The notes under the pieces: model-generated | Databases searched by the model: none | Told to the model about the DNA's origin: nothing | The model's input: the letters and a program-made list of their open reading frames with translations, nothing else | In this document: piece by piece, positions 44,063 through 52,929 of the stretch | Numbering within the stretch: position 1 is the first letter of the stretch | Layout of the letters: each line of letters opens with the position of its first letter | Made by a program: the position numbers and the translations under genes | From: Shimia sp. SK013 | GTDB taxonomy: Bacteria > Pseudomonadota > Alphaproteobacteria > Rhodobacterales > Rhodobacteraceae | Direction of reading: 5' to 3' | Length of the DNA: 64,000 nucleotides | Assembly (NCBI RefSeq): GCF_001292625.1 | Contig: NZ_LAJH01000009.1 | Span: 62,001 to 126,000 of the forward strand

Positions 44063-45091
44063 ATGACCCATAAAATCGCAATTCTTGGTGCCAGCGGCTA
44101 TACCGGAGCCGAACTGGTGCGTTTGATCGCAACCCATCCCGGCATGGAGATCGTGGCCATGTCCGCGGATCGTAAGGCCGGCATGGAAATGGCCGCCGTT
44201 TTCCCGCATCTGCGTCATCTGGATTTGCCGGTCCTGTGCAAAATCGACGAGATCGATTTCGCCAACGTTGACCTGTGCTTCTGCGCGCTGCCACACGCGA
44301 CATCTCAGAAGGTTATCAAGGCCTTGCCATCTGATGTTAAGGTCGTTGACCTGAGTGCAGATTTCCGCCTGCGCGACCCTGAAGAATACGCAAAGTGGTA
44401 TGGCGGCGAACATGACGCAACCGAATTGCAGAAAGAAGCCGTATACGGTCTGACCGAGTTTTACCGTGAAGAGATCAAGGCCGCGCGGCTGGTTGCCGGC
44501 ACTGGCTGTAACGCCGCAACGGGTCAATTTGCGCTCCGGCCACTGATCGAAGCCGGGGTGATTGATTTGGATCAGATCATTCTGGATTTGAAATGTGCAG
44601 TATCCGGCGCGGGGCGGTCTCTCAAAGAGAACCTCCTGCATGCAGAGTTGAGCGAAGGCTATCATGGCTACGCGGTTGGCGGAACGCACCGGCATTTGGG
44701 CGAGTTTGATCAAGAGTTTTCCGCAATTGCGGGGCGTCCTGTTAAAGTGCAGTTCACGCCGCATCTGGTTCCGGCCAATCGCGGCATTCTTGCGACCGTC
44801 TATGTGCAGGGCGACGCTGCCGAGATACATGCAACGCTGGCAGGAGCCTATGGCGGGGAGCCGTTTGTCGAGGTGCTGCCGTTTGGCGAGATGCCAAGCA
44901 CGCGACACGTGCGGGGCAGCAATTTTTGCCACATCGGTGTAACCGCCGATCGGATCGAAGGGCGTGCCATCGTGATTTGCGCGTTGGATAACCTCACCAA
45001 AGGGTCCAGTGGACAGGCGTTGCAGAACGCCAACTTGATGCTCGGGGAAGATGAGACCGCCGGCCTGATGCTGGCGCCGTGTTTTCCGTGA
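44063..45091 (+). CDS. argC: N-acetyl-gamma-glutamyl-phosphate reductase
   Basis: NADPH-dependent reductase (342 aa), third step of arginine synthesis. The nucleotide fold reads [18 protein letters not shown], and the catalytic cysteine is Cys149 in [27 protein letters not shown] and the [14 protein letters not shown] region are typical. The start MTHKIAIL follows GAGG; an upstream ATG at 44039 would add eight residues. ccmE begins 31 bases after the stop. Confidence 0.96.
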   Translation: MTHKIAILGASGYTGAELVRLIATHPGMEIVAMSADRKAGMEMAAVFPHLRHLDLPVLCKIDEIDFANVDLCFCALPHATSQKVIKALPSDVKVVDLSADFRLRDPEEYAKWYGGEHDATELQKEAVYGLTEFYREEIKAARLVAGTGCNAATGQFALRPLIEAGVIDLDQIILDLKCAVSGAGRSLKENLLHAELSEGYHGYAVGGTHRHLGEFDQEFSAIAGRPVKVQFTPHLVPANRGILATVYVQGDAAEIHATLAGAYGGEPFVEVLPFGEMPSTRHVRGSNFCHIGVTADRIEGRAIVICALDNLTKGSSGQALQNANLMLGEDETAGLMLAPCFP

Positions 45092-45122
45092 TGACAGCGC
45101 CAAAAGCGCAGGAGAATGAGAG

Positions 45123-45572
45123 ATGAAAAGCCTCAAAAAACGACGCCGGGTGCAGGTGATAATCCTGTTGTTCGTGGCGTTGATGGTGTCCACCGGTTTG
45201 ATCGGCTATGGAATGCGAGATGGCATCAACTTTTTCCGCTCGCCCAGTCAGGTGGCTGAGGAACCGCCAGCGCCCAACGAAGTGTTTCGCATTGGTGGCC
45301 TTGTGGAAGAGGGCACATTGGTGCGCGGTCAGGGCGATACAGTAACCTTCAGCGTGACCGATGGCGGTGCCTCAATTCCTGTCAGCTTTAACGGAATTTT
45401 GCCGGATCTGTTCAAGGAAAACGAAGGCATGGTCGGCACAGGATCTTACGTGAATGGCGTGTTTGAGGCGACAGAGATCCTCGCAAAGCACGATGAGACC
45501 TACATGCCAAAAGAGGTGATGGACGCGCTGAAAGAACAGGGTGTCTATCAGGACCCGAACGAAGGGTCATAA
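45123..45572 (+). CDS. ccmE: Cytochrome c maturation protein CcmE
   Basis: Membrane-anchored periplasmic haem chaperone (149 aa). The N-terminal anchor (about 11-30) is followed by an OB-fold domain with FRIGGLVEEGTLVRG. The covalent haem-binding His123 and nearby Tyr127 are in LAKHDETYMP. It receives haem from CcmC (ccmABCDG block at 7-10 kb) and passes it to CcmF (46.9 kb). A terminator follows. Confidence 0.95.
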   Translation: MKSLKKRRRVQVIILLFVALMVSTGLIGYGMRDGINFFRSPSQVAEEPPAPNEVFRIGGLVEEGTLVRGQGDTVTFSVTDGGASIPVSFNGILPDLFKENEGMVGTGSYVNGVFEATEILAKHDETYMPKEVMDALKEQGVYQDPNEGS

Positions 45573-45593
45573 GCCTTTTCAAAGAGTTGACTG

Positions 45594-45625
45594 AAAGGCC
45601 TGCGGTGAAATCCGCGGGCCTTTTT
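45594..45625 (+). terminator. ccmE terminator
   Basis: AAAGGCC-t-GCGG and CCGC-g-GGCCTTT pair with one internal mismatch and a six-base loop, followed by TTTTTC. It lies about 20 bases after the ccmE stop. Confidence 0.85.
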
Positions 45626-45712
45626 CATTGCGCAACACAGCCGCGCGTTATGCCACCGACGCTTTAACACTTGCCTTCCACTCTGTGTCGCAAGTTTAGC
45701 GGGGAGGCTGTC

Positions 45713-46324
45713 ATGTTGGATGTCAAAACGGTGGCGCGCGAAATTGTGGCGCGCGAAGGTGGATTTGTGGACGATCCTGATGACCCAGGTGGTGCGACAA
45801 AATACGGAGTCACAATCGGCACAGCACGCAGTTTGGGGTTGGACACGGATGGCGATGGCGACGTCGATGTGGCCGACATTCGCGGACTGACACGGGCGGA
45901 TGCGGAAGCGGTTTTTGTAAAACACTATTTTGAGCGACCAGGCATTGGCGCCTTGCCCGAAGTGGTGCAGGCGAGCGTGTTTGACATGTATGTCAACGCG
46001 GGGGCAAACGCGGTTAAGATCCTGCAACGTCTGTTGGGCCACATGGGACAAGAGGTGGCCGTAGACGGGCGGATAGGACCGCAGACGGCGCAGGCAACAA
46101 ACGCCGCTGCAACTGTGTCGCCAAGCCACTTGAGGGATGCTTACGGGATCGCGCGGCGGAATTATTACCTGAAATTGGCGGACGCGCGGCCGAGCTTGCG
46201 CAAATTTGCACGGACCCGCAAAGGCGGCAAGGGCGGGTGGATCAAGCGGGCGGAAGAGTTCATTTTGCCAAAGTATCATTTGAGCGACGCAGAGTTTGGC
46301 CGGAGGATTGCCAAATGGGGCTGA
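45713..46324 (+). CDS. Endolysin, GH108-type holin-associated muramidase (GTA-type)
   Basis: Peptidoglycan hydrolase (203 aa) of the glycosyl hydrolase 108 family. The catalytic Glu15 is in AREGGFVDDPDDPGGATKYG; the C-terminal peptidoglycan-binding part includes AVDGRIGPQTAQ. Residues 44-56 (DTDGDGDVDVADI) form an EF-hand/dockerin-like calcium loop between the two. There is no signal peptide, so export needs the adjacent holin. The start at 45713 follows GGGGAGG. The stop overlaps the holin start. R. capsulatus carries an endolysin/holin pair (rcc00555/rcc00556) used for GTA release. Confidence 0.88.
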   Translation: MLDVKTVAREIVAREGGFVDDPDDPGGATKYGVTIGTARSLGLDTDGDGDVDVADIRGLTRADAEAVFVKHYFERPGIGALPEVVQASVFDMYVNAGANAVKILQRLLGHMGQEVAVDGRIGPQTAQATNAAATVSPSHLRDAYGIARRNYYLKLADARPSLRKFARTRKGGKGGWIKRAEEFILPKYHLSDAEFGRRIAKWG

Positions 46325-46836
46325 TGGGCAAGTTGTTGACCTTGGTGTTTGGCGGTGGGCGCAACGTGGTGCGCGAGACCGTTGAGGTGTTTCGCGAAAA
46401 CGCGGAGGCCGGGGCGCAGCGGGCGCAGGATGTGCAAATCGCCGCGATGGATGGGTTTCAGGCAGAGTTCATTGGCGGCAGGCGCGGTTGGTTTGATCGG
46501 TTTATGGACGGGGTCAACCGGCTGCCGCGACCAGCGATGGCGTTGGGCTGTCTGGGGTTGTTTGCGGCGGCAATGGTTGATCCGGTTTGGTTCTCACAGC
46601 GGATGGCGGGCATGTCGCTGGTGCCGGAACCGTTGTGGTGGCTGTTGGGGGTGGTGGTGAGTTTCTATTTTGGGGCGCGCCATCAGACAAAGGGACAAGA
46701 GTTTCAGCGCCAGATTGCACAAACGGTGGCGCGCGTGCCGCAAGTTGTGGAGGCGATTGAAGAGGTGCGCGGGCTGGATCATGTCAATGACAGCAACGCG
46801 GCGCTTGTGGACTGGCAGCGTACGAAAACGGGGTAG
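46315..46836 (+). CDS. Three-helix holin of the GTA release family
   Basis: Membrane protein (173 aa) of the GTA_holin_3TM family. It starts MGLMGKLLTLVFGGGRNVV, and has hydrophobic helices near residues 64-82 (AMALGCLGLFAAAM) and 95-115 (LWWLLGVVVSFYFGAR) flanked by charged segments, with a C-terminal amphipathic part. The ATG at 46315 follows GGAGG and overlaps the endolysin gene by ten bases, so they form one unit. The holin would let the endolysin reach the wall. No capsid or terminase genes are in the window. Confidence 0.85.
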   Translation: MGLMGKLLTLVFGGGRNVVRETVEVFRENAEAGAQRAQDVQIAAMDGFQAEFIGGRRGWFDRFMDGVNRLPRPAMALGCLGLFAAAMVDPVWFSQRMAGMSLVPEPLWWLLGVVVSFYFGARHQTKGQEFQRQIAQTVARVPQVVEAIEEVRGLDHVNDSNAALVDWQRTKTG

Positions 46837-46860
46837 TCAAAAGGCCGCAACATTGTGAAG

Positions 46861-46891
46861 GGCGCGGCGTGCGAAATGCATTGGCCGCGCC
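46861..46891. other. Inverted repeat between holin and ccmF
   Basis: GGCGCGGC (46861-46868) and GCCGCGCC (46884-46891) are perfect arms with a 15-base loop, 24 bases before the ccmF ATG. It could end the lysis transcript or structure the ccmF leader. No U-tract is present. Confidence 0.35.
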
Positions 46892-46915
46892 GCATTGCAC
46901 CCCTATACAGGGAGA

Positions 46916-48889
46916 ATGATTGTAGAGCTTGGCCATTTCGCATTGATCCTCGCAGCCGTCACCGCAATGGTGCAGGCTATTGTCCCTCTCATTGGTGCGC
47001 AAAAGCGCTGGCCCGCGTGGATGGCCGTGGCCGAACCCGCGGCGGGATTACAATTCCTGTTCACGGCCTTTGCGTTTGCCGCGCTGACTTATGCGTTTGT
47101 GACGTCGGATTTCTCGGTGGGGCTGGTGATTTCCAACTCGCACACGTTGAAACCGCTGATCTACAAAGTCAGCGGCGTTTGGGGAAATCACGAGGGTTCG
47201 ATGCTGTTGTGGGTGCTGATCCTGACGCTGTTTGGGGCCTGCTTGGCGTGGTTCGGGGGCAGTTTGCCGCCGGGCATTCGCGCACGCGCTTTGGCTGTGC
47301 AAAGTGCTGTGGCCGTTGCGTTTTTCGCGTTTATTCTATTCACGTCCAACCCGTTTGACCGGGTTCTCATTCCACCATTTGACGGGCAGGATTTGAACCC
47401 GCTTTTGCAAGATGTCGGCCTCGCGCTGCACCCGCCGTTTCTGTATCTCGGCTATGTGGGGTTGAGTATGGCGTTCTCGTTTGCCATTGCCGCGTTGATT
47501 GAGGGCCGGGTTGATGCGGCTTGGGGGCGTTGGGTGCGTCCTTGGACCTTGGCTGCTTGGATTTTCCTGACCATCGGCATCGCGTTGGGCTCCTGGTGGG
47601 CTTATTACGAACTCGGTTGGGGCGGCTTCTGGTTCTGGGATCCGGTGGAGAATGCATCGTTTATGCCATGGCTTCTGGCGGGGGCCTTGTTGCACTCCGC
47701 CGTTGTGGTGGAAAAGAGAGAAAGCCTGAAAAGCTGGACGGTCCTGTTGGCGATCATGGCCTTTGGGTTTTCCTTGATCGGGACGTTCTTGGTGCGGTCT
47801 GGCGTGATCACCTCGGTGCATGCCTTTGCCAATGACCCGGAACGCGGCGTCTTTATCCTCGCAATTCTGGCCTTTTTCATGGGCGGCGGCTTGATGCTGT
47901 TCGCGGCGCGGGCCCGCCAGATGGAGGCCAAAGGGGTCTTTGCGATGATCAGCCGTGAGAGCGGGCTGGTTTTGAACAACATCCTGTTGGCGGTGGCGTG
48001 TTTCGTGGTGTTTGTCGGCACAATCTGGCCTTTGGTGAGCGAATTGTTGTTTGACCGCACACTCAGCGTTGGTGCGCCGTTCTTTAACATGGCCTTCACT
48101 CCATTCATGGTGCTTTTGGGCATCGCAATGCCGATTGGCGCGATGCTGAGCTGGAAGCGGGCCAAGCTGGACAAGGCGCTCCGACCCTTGGTGCCTGCGT
48201 TTGTGCTGGCTGTTGCTTTGGCGGGTCTTGTCTGGGCGATGCAGACCGAGCGCAGTTTGCTTGGGCCTGTTGGGTTGTTTCTTGGCGCGTGGCTTGTGTT
48301 TGGGGCGATGACTGACATTTGGACGCGCACCGGACGCGGCGATATGGCATCGCGGTTTGCACGGTTGCGGCGATTGCCGGGGGCCGATTGGGGCAAGTCG
48401 ATTGCCCACGCGGGCCTTGGCGTGACGATGTTTGGCGTTGCTGGCTTGATGGCGTGGCAGCAGGAAGACATTCGCGTGGCTTATGAAGGTGAGAGCTATT
48501 CGGTGGGCGCGTATGAGTTCACGTTGCTGGACGTGCGCGATGAGCGCGGTCCGAATTATCTGACCACCAAGGCGGACATTCAGGTCACCAAAGACGGGCA
48601 GGATGTGGCGCTGTTGCAGCCTGAGAAGCGGTTTTATCCTGTCGCAGGGATGCCAACGACCGAGGCGGCGATTGATTACCGGATTATGCGGGATGTCTAT
48701 TTGGCTTTGGGTGATCCGCAGGTCGATGGCGGCCACATAGTGCGCACTTATATCAAGCCATTGACCAATTGGATTTGGTTTGGCTGTTTCATGATGGCGT
48801 TGGGCGGCTGCTTTAGCCTTGTGGACCGGCGCTACCGCGTGGCGGCAGGGGCCAAATCCGCCCCTAAGGCGGGAGTTCCGGCGGAATGA
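46916..48889 (+). CDS. ccmF: Haem lyase subunit CcmF
   Basis: Multi-span protein (657 aa) that, with CcmH, attaches haem to apocytochrome c. The periplasmic WWD domain reads GGFWFWDPVENASFMPWL (about residues 236-253), flanked by conserved His such as in LHPPFLYLGYVG. The first helix begins MIVELGHFALILAAV. About 15 membrane helices are visible. The ATG at 46916 sits close to an AGGGAG site. The gene overlaps ccmH by four bases. It corresponds to ccl1 of R. capsulatus. Confidence 0.96.
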   Translation: MIVELGHFALILAAVTAMVQAIVPLIGAQKRWPAWMAVAEPAAGLQFLFTAFAFAALTYAFVTSDFSVGLVISNSHTLKPLIYKVSGVWGNHEGSMLLWVLILTLFGACLAWFGGSLPPGIRARALAVQSAVAVAFFAFILFTSNPFDRVLIPPFDGQDLNPLLQDVGLALHPPFLYLGYVGLSMAFSFAIAALIEGRVDAAWGRWVRPWTLAAWIFLTIGIALGSWWAYYELGWGGFWFWDPVENASFMPWLLAGALLHSAVVVEKRESLKSWTVLLAIMAFGFSLIGTFLVRSGVITSVHAFANDPERGVFILAILAFFMGGGLMLFAARARQMEAKGVFAMISRESGLVLNNILLAVACFVVFVGTIWPLVSELLFDRTLSVGAPFFNMAFTPFMVLLGIAMPIGAMLSWKRAKLDKALRPLVPAFVLAVALAGLVWAMQTERSLLGPVGLFLGAWLVFGAMTDIWTRTGRGDMASRFARLRRLPGADWGKSIAHAGLGVTMFGVAGLMAWQQEDIRVAYEGESYSVGAYEFTLLDVRDERGPNYLTTKADIQVTKDGQDVALLQPEKRFYPVAGMPTTEAAIDYRIMRDVYLALGDPQVDGGHIVRTYIKPLTNWIWFGCFMMALGGCFSLVDRRYRVAAGAKSAPKAGVPAE

Positions 48890-49350
48890 AGTCCTTGAAG
48901 TGGATTTTGGCGGCGCTTGTTGTCGCTGTGGCGATACCTGCGCTGGCGGTTCAACCCGACGAGATTCTGGATGATCCGGTGTTGGAGGAACGTGCGCGCG
49001 AGATTTCGCAGGATCTGCGGTGTTTGGTGTGTCGCAATGAGAATATCGATGAGTCCAACGCTGATTTGGCGCGGGATTTGCGGGTGTTGGTGCGTGAAAG
49101 ACTGGTTGCCGGAGACAGCAACGAAGCGGTCGTCGATTTTGTCGTAGATCGCTATGGCGAATATGTTTTGCTGCGCCCTCGTACGACTGGCACAAACTTG
49201 GTGCTGTATCTCGCGGGGCCGCTGATGCTGTTGTTGGCGCTTGGTGTGGCCTTCGGGTATCTGCGTGGCAGATCCAGAGCACCAGCACGAATGGAGGCCG
49301 GATTGAGCCAGACAGAGCAGGCAAGATTGGACGAAATCCTCAAAAAGTGA
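48886..49350 (+). CDS. ccmH: Cytochrome c maturation protein CcmH
   Basis: Periplasmic thiol-redox protein (154 aa). A signal anchor (about 6-22) precedes the active site LRCLVCRNENIDES with Cys46 and Cys49, and a C-terminal helix (about 104-121) anchors it. It reduces apocytochrome c with CcmG and forms the haem ligation complex with CcmF. The start overlaps the ccmF stop. It corresponds to ccl2. The CcmI-type extension is absent here and no separate ccmI gene is seen in the window. Confidence 0.95.
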   Translation: MKSLKWILAALVVAVAIPALAVQPDEILDDPVLEERAREISQDLRCLVCRNENIDESNADLARDLRVLVRERLVAGDSNEAVVDFVVDRYGEYVLLRPRTTGTNLVLYLAGPLMLLLALGVAFGYLRGRSRAPARMEAGLSQTEQARLDEILKK

Positions 49351-49413
49351 CGCAGGGTCCGGCTGGGAGAAGTTGGATCAGAATGCGATGAGTAAGCAGG
49401 ACCGGAGGGATTT

Positions 49414-50190
49414 ATGGACTATCAGACAATTTCATACGAGGTGACGGACGGCGTTGCGGTTGTAATGCTGAACCGGCCGGATACGTATAATGCGATGACG
49501 CAGCAGATGCGGGCCGAGATCACCGACGCGGTGCTGACAGCCGGCAATGAAGCTCGGGTTCTTGTGCTGACCGGGGCCGGCAAGGCGTTTTGTTCCGGGC
49601 AGGACCTGGGAGATGCATCCAGTGCGGCAAACCTCAACCTTGAGCGCACTTTGCGCGACGAATACATGCCGATGATCCGTGCGATCCGGGAATGCAAAAT
49701 TCCGTCGATCTGTGCCGTGAACGGCGCGGCCGCAGGGGCAGGGGCCAACCTTGCGCTGGCGGCAGATGTGGTGATTGCGACTGAGAGCGCCTATTTCCTG
49801 CAAGCTTTTTCGCGCATCGGTCTGATGCCGGATGCGGGCGGCACCTATGAGTTGCCGCGCGCGATGGGGGCGGCCAAGGCCATGGGCGCGGCGCTGTTTG
49901 CAGACAAGATCAGTGCGCGTCAGGCGGACCAGTGGGGTATGATCTGGGAAGCGGTCGCAGATGGCGAGTTTGAAGCCGTTTGGAAAGCACGCGCCAAGCA
50001 TCTGGCAGAGGGGCCGACGTTGGCCTATGCCGAGATCAAGGCAGCTATTCAGGAAACCTGGGGCAACGACTGGACCAAGCAAATGGAACAGGAAGCCAAG
50101 CGTCAAGGTAAGTTGGGTGGCACCCGTGACTTTCAGGAAGGCGTGGTTGCGTTTCTGGACAAGCGCCCCGCGACTTACGAGGGGCGCTGA
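49414..50190 (+). CDS. Enoyl-CoA hydratase/isomerase family protein, PaaG-like
   Basis: Crotonase-fold protein (258 aa). The oxyanion-hole segments are AFCSGQDLGD and NGAAAGAGANLALAADVV; GLMPDAGGTYELPRAMG carries the catalytic acid region. The layout is closest to PaaG (1,2-epoxyphenylacetyl-CoA isomerase), though a plain enoyl-CoA hydratase is possible. No paa genes are adjacent. A good ribosome site (CGGAGGG) precedes the ATG. Confidence 0.87.
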   Translation: MDYQTISYEVTDGVAVVMLNRPDTYNAMTQQMRAEITDAVLTAGNEARVLVLTGAGKAFCSGQDLGDASSAANLNLERTLRDEYMPMIRAIRECKIPSICAVNGAAAGAGANLALAADVVIATESAYFLQAFSRIGLMPDAGGTYELPRAMGAAKAMGAALFADKISARQADQWGMIWEAVADGEFEAVWKARAKHLAEGPTLAYAEIKAAIQETWGNDWTKQMEQEAKRQGKLGGTRDFQEGVVAFLDKRPATYEGR

Positions 50191-50197
50191 TCCTTTC

Positions 50198-50704
50198 TCA
50201 GCGGTTTTTTAGACGATTCATAAGGGCCAGCGCCTCGGGCGTTGGCCTTTGTTCTATGCGGCGATAGACACGCCCGTCGATGGTGCGGGTCGCCAGCTTG
50301 TGGTCGATCAGAGACCGACGGACAAGCACATGGTCTCCAAAAGTCAGGCCCGGCTTCAAAATCTCGTTGACCTCTTTCTCGGACATATCCTGATTGGCGG
50401 GCATAAGCGCCCAAAAGGGCCAGAGGCAGAGGCCCTGAACCTTGGTCCATTTGGGCCACCGGATCATTCTACCCTGCGCGTCAAACACCCGTAGCGCGCG
50501 TTTAAGAGCAAGTTCGTCCAATTCAGGTGTTTTGGGCTGATCGGCCTTGAGATGTTGGTGGTTGCGATACCCTGCGGCCTTGGAAACCATTGCAAGCATG
50601 GCGGCGTGGCCAGGCAATGCGCCGGTCTCATTCAGGGATTTTCGCAAAGACTTGGTGAAGGCCGATAGATCGGCCACATAAAGAGGTGTCACGTCCTGAG
50701 ACAT
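50198..50704 (-). CDS. DUF2087 domain protein
   Basis: Protein of 168 aa. The C-terminal half shows the DUF2087 pattern: GRMIRWPKWTKVQGLC, then MSEKEVNEILKPGLTF and LVRRSLIDHKLATRTIDG, with VYRRIEQ at the end. The N-terminal half resembles a small regulatory helical region (LSAFTKSLRKSLNETG and the AAGYRNHQHLKA motif). The start at 50704 follows AAAGGA. It converges with the enoyl-CoA hydratase gene with an eight-base gap. Such proteins are often annotated as putative transcriptional regulators; direct evidence here is limited. Confidence 0.75.
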   Translation of the reverse strand: MSQDVTPLYVADLSAFTKSLRKSLNETGALPGHAAMLAMVSKAAGYRNHQHLKADQPKTPELDELALKRALRVFDAQGRMIRWPKWTKVQGLCLWPFWALMPANQDMSEKEVNEILKPGLTFGDHVLVRRSLIDHKLATRTIDGRVYRRIEQRPTPEALALMNRLKNR

Positions 50705-50900
50705 GTGTGCATCCTTTGACAGAAGTGCCATCCCCGCAGACGGGGGTCGATGGCCGCCCTTGTCGACGGCACGAAACAAAGGTGCTGTCGAGAGTCATGT
50801 CGCAGGTTTAGCAAAGTCAGATGACCGGCGGCGCCTGGGTGAACTGCGGACCCTCAGGGATCTGTAGCGCGCGCGGTTTCTAAGCACAATAGCAACGAAA

Positions 50901-50927
50901 AAGGCCGCCCCCGATGGGGACGGCCTT
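50901..50927 (-). terminator. gltA terminator
   Basis: AAGGCCG-c-CCCC and GGGG-a-CGGCCTT pair around GAT; on the minus strand TTTTTCG follows. It lies 19 bases after the gltA stop. Confidence 0.88.
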
Positions 50928-50945
50928 GCAACAGGTGTCGAAACT

Positions 50946-52241
50946 TCAGCGGTTTTCGATGTCTGTGTAGGAGCGGGTGTCTTCACCCAGATACAGCTGA
51001 CGTGGGCGACCGATTTTATGGCCCGGATCAGACAGCTGTTCTTTCCACTGCGAAATCCAACCGACGGTGCGCGACAAGGCAAAGATGGGTGTGAACATCG
51101 ACGTCGGGAAGCCCATCGCCTCCAGAATGATGCCGGAGTAGAAGTCGACGTTCGGGAACAGTTTCTTGTCCTTGAAGTAGGGGTCGTTGAGCGCGATGTG
51201 CTCAAGTTCTTTGGCAACCTGCAGCAGCGGGTTGTCTTCGACGCCCATCAGTTCCAGCACTTCGTCCGCGCTTTGTTTCATCACAGTCGCGCGTGGATCC
51301 ATGTTTTTGTAAACACGGTGGCCAAAGCCCATCAGACGGAAGGGGTCTTCTTTGTCTTTGGCGCGCTTGATGTATTCAGGGATGCGATCGACGGACCCGA
51401 TTTCCTTGAGCATCTCGAGACACGCTTGGTTGGCGCCACCGTGCGCAGGGCCCCAAAGGCAAGCGATGCCGGCCGCGATACATGCGAATGGGTTCGCACC
51501 GGAAGAAGATGCCAGACGCACAGTCGAGGTCGAGGCGTTTTGCTCGTGATCGGCATGCAGCGTGAAGATCCGGTCCATGGCGCGCGCCAAGATCGGGTTC
51601 ACTTCGTACTCTTCAGCAGGCACAGCGAAGCACATGCGCAGGAAGTTGGATGCGTAATCCAGATCGTTGCGCGGATACACGAACGGCTGGCCGATGGTGT
51701 ATTTATAGGCCATCGCGGCGATGGTTGGCATCTTGGCAATCAGGCGGTGAGACGCGATTTCACGCTGGCGCGGATCGTTGATGTCGGTGGAGTCGTGATA
51801 GAACGCCGACATGGCGCCAACAACGCCGGTCATGATCGCCATCGGGTGCGCGTCACGGCGGAAGCCGCGGAAGAAGTTCACCATCTGCTCATGCAACATT
51901 GTGTGATGCGTGATGGTATGCTCGAACTTTTCCAGTTCGGCGGCGGTTGGCAACGTCCCGTAAAGCAGCAGGTAGCAGACTTCGAGATAGTGTGATTTCT
52001 CGGCCAGATCGCCAATCGGATAGCCACGGTGAGTCAGGATGCCGGCCTCACCGTCGATATACGTGATCGTCGAATCGCAGGATGCGGTGGAGGTGAAACC
52101 TGGGTCGTAGGTGAAAACGCCAGCCTGACCATAGAGCTTGCGGATGTCCAATACGTCCGGCCCGGAGGTGGGCGAGTAGATTGGCAAGTCGAACGCCGCG
52201 CCGTCAATTGTTAGCGTTGCAGTTTTCTGAGTCTCAGACAT
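50946..52241 (-). CDS. gltA: Citrate synthase
   Basis: Type II hexameric citrate synthase (431 aa) that condenses oxaloacetate with acetyl-CoA. Catalytic residues are His267 ([10 protein letters not shown]), His308 ([13 protein letters not shown]) and Asp366 (FPNVDFYSG). The N-terminal ~50 residues ([19 protein letters not shown]) are typical of the NADH-sensitive type II form. The start [10 protein letters not shown] follows AAAGGAA. A long upstream region precedes it, with a candidate promoter at 52523-52551. Confidence 0.97.
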   Translation of the reverse strand: MSETQKTATLTIDGAAFDLPIYSPTSGPDVLDIRKLYGQAGVFTYDPGFTSTASCDSTITYIDGEAGILTHRGYPIGDLAEKSHYLEVCYLLLYGTLPTAAELEKFEHTITHHTMLHEQMVNFFRGFRRDAHPMAIMTGVVGAMSAFYHDSTDINDPRQREIASHRLIAKMPTIAAMAYKYTIGQPFVYPRNDLDYASNFLRMCFAVPAEEYEVNPILARAMDRIFTLHADHEQNASTSTVRLASSSGANPFACIAAGIACLWGPAHGGANQACLEMLKEIGSVDRIPEYIKRAKDKEDPFRLMGFGHRVYKNMDPRATVMKQSADEVLELMGVEDNPLLQVAKELEHIALNDPYFKDKKLFPNVDFYSGIILEAMGFPTSMFTPIFALSRTVGWISQWKEQLSDPGHKIGRPRQLYLGEDTRSYTDIENR

Positions 52242-52929
52242 CGCTGTATTCCTTTTCTTCATGCGCACGACTGGCAAGCCGTGGCTGTGTCCCTGCCAGT
52301 GCCAGGGGTCACGTGTCGCGACCGCCAGTTTTGGCGCCATGTGTGTTTGGCATGCGCTTGGCGCGGTGCAGTTGCGCGCGGCTCGCCCATTGTTCTAAGT
52401 GCCTGCGTGGCGTTTTCAGCGGTCCGGCGTCACAACTTGATCTTGATCTCGTCATTTCGCGGATCCGCATCGCCCAAGCGTAAAAAGTGGCCCGCCAGGC
52501 GGCTGCAAGCGTCTTGCGCGTTGAGCTAACATTTTGCAGGTGCGGCGTCAATTCGTTCAGTATACAAAGGGATACCATCGCGGCAAAGTGACAGATTGTA
52601 CGGGTGCCAGACCGGGGACGTAGACTCAGGCTATACCATTGTTTTATATGATATATTTGAGAATGATTGGATGTAGCTCGGCTGCGGCTACCTGTCCTGC
52701 GTAGAAATACGGTATCCGGCAATTGCTGAACGATGGCTGATGAATGAGAACAATTTGAACGGTTCATTGCAGCAGTGCAGCACGGCAAGCTGAGCGCCAC
52801 ACGATCAGTGGCGGAAATGTGAAGGCGGCGGCGGCGATGGAAACATCTGGAGGCCACCTTTTAACCTTTCGGTAATCATCGCTGCATAACCTGATAATTG
52901 TTTTAAGTTTTTATTCAAAGGCCACCAGT
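52242..52929. other. Gene-free stretch between gltA and comEC
   Basis: About 690 bases with no frame I believe in. Open frames here lack ribosome sites and have shuffled, Arg/Ser/His-rich translations. It includes the gltA promoter candidate, an AT-rich patch around 52630-52665, and an AT-rich comEC leader near 52870-52917. From memory, gltX often lies between these genes in relatives; no gltX remnant is recognisable. Confidence 0.6.
52523..52551 (-). promoter_or_regulatory. Candidate gltA promoter
   Basis: On the minus strand TTGACG (complement of 52546-52551) is followed after 17 bases by TAGCTC (complement of 52523-52528). The -35 box is good for alphaproteobacterial sigma-70; the -10 box is weak. 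It would give a leader of about 275 bases. Confidence 0.35.

Noticed and set aside
44700..44720. FNR-like TTTGATCAAG sequence
   Set aside because: It lies inside the argC coding region and lacks the correct TTGAT-N4-ATCAA spacing.
47336..49324. 662-codon open frame antisense to ccmF/ccmH
   Set aside because: Same reason: His/Gln/Arg-rich shadow of two strongly supported genes.
52309..52857. 182-codon minus-strand frame in the gltA-comEC gap
   Set aside because: Ser/Arg-rich, no family-like segments, and it runs over the candidate gltA promoter.
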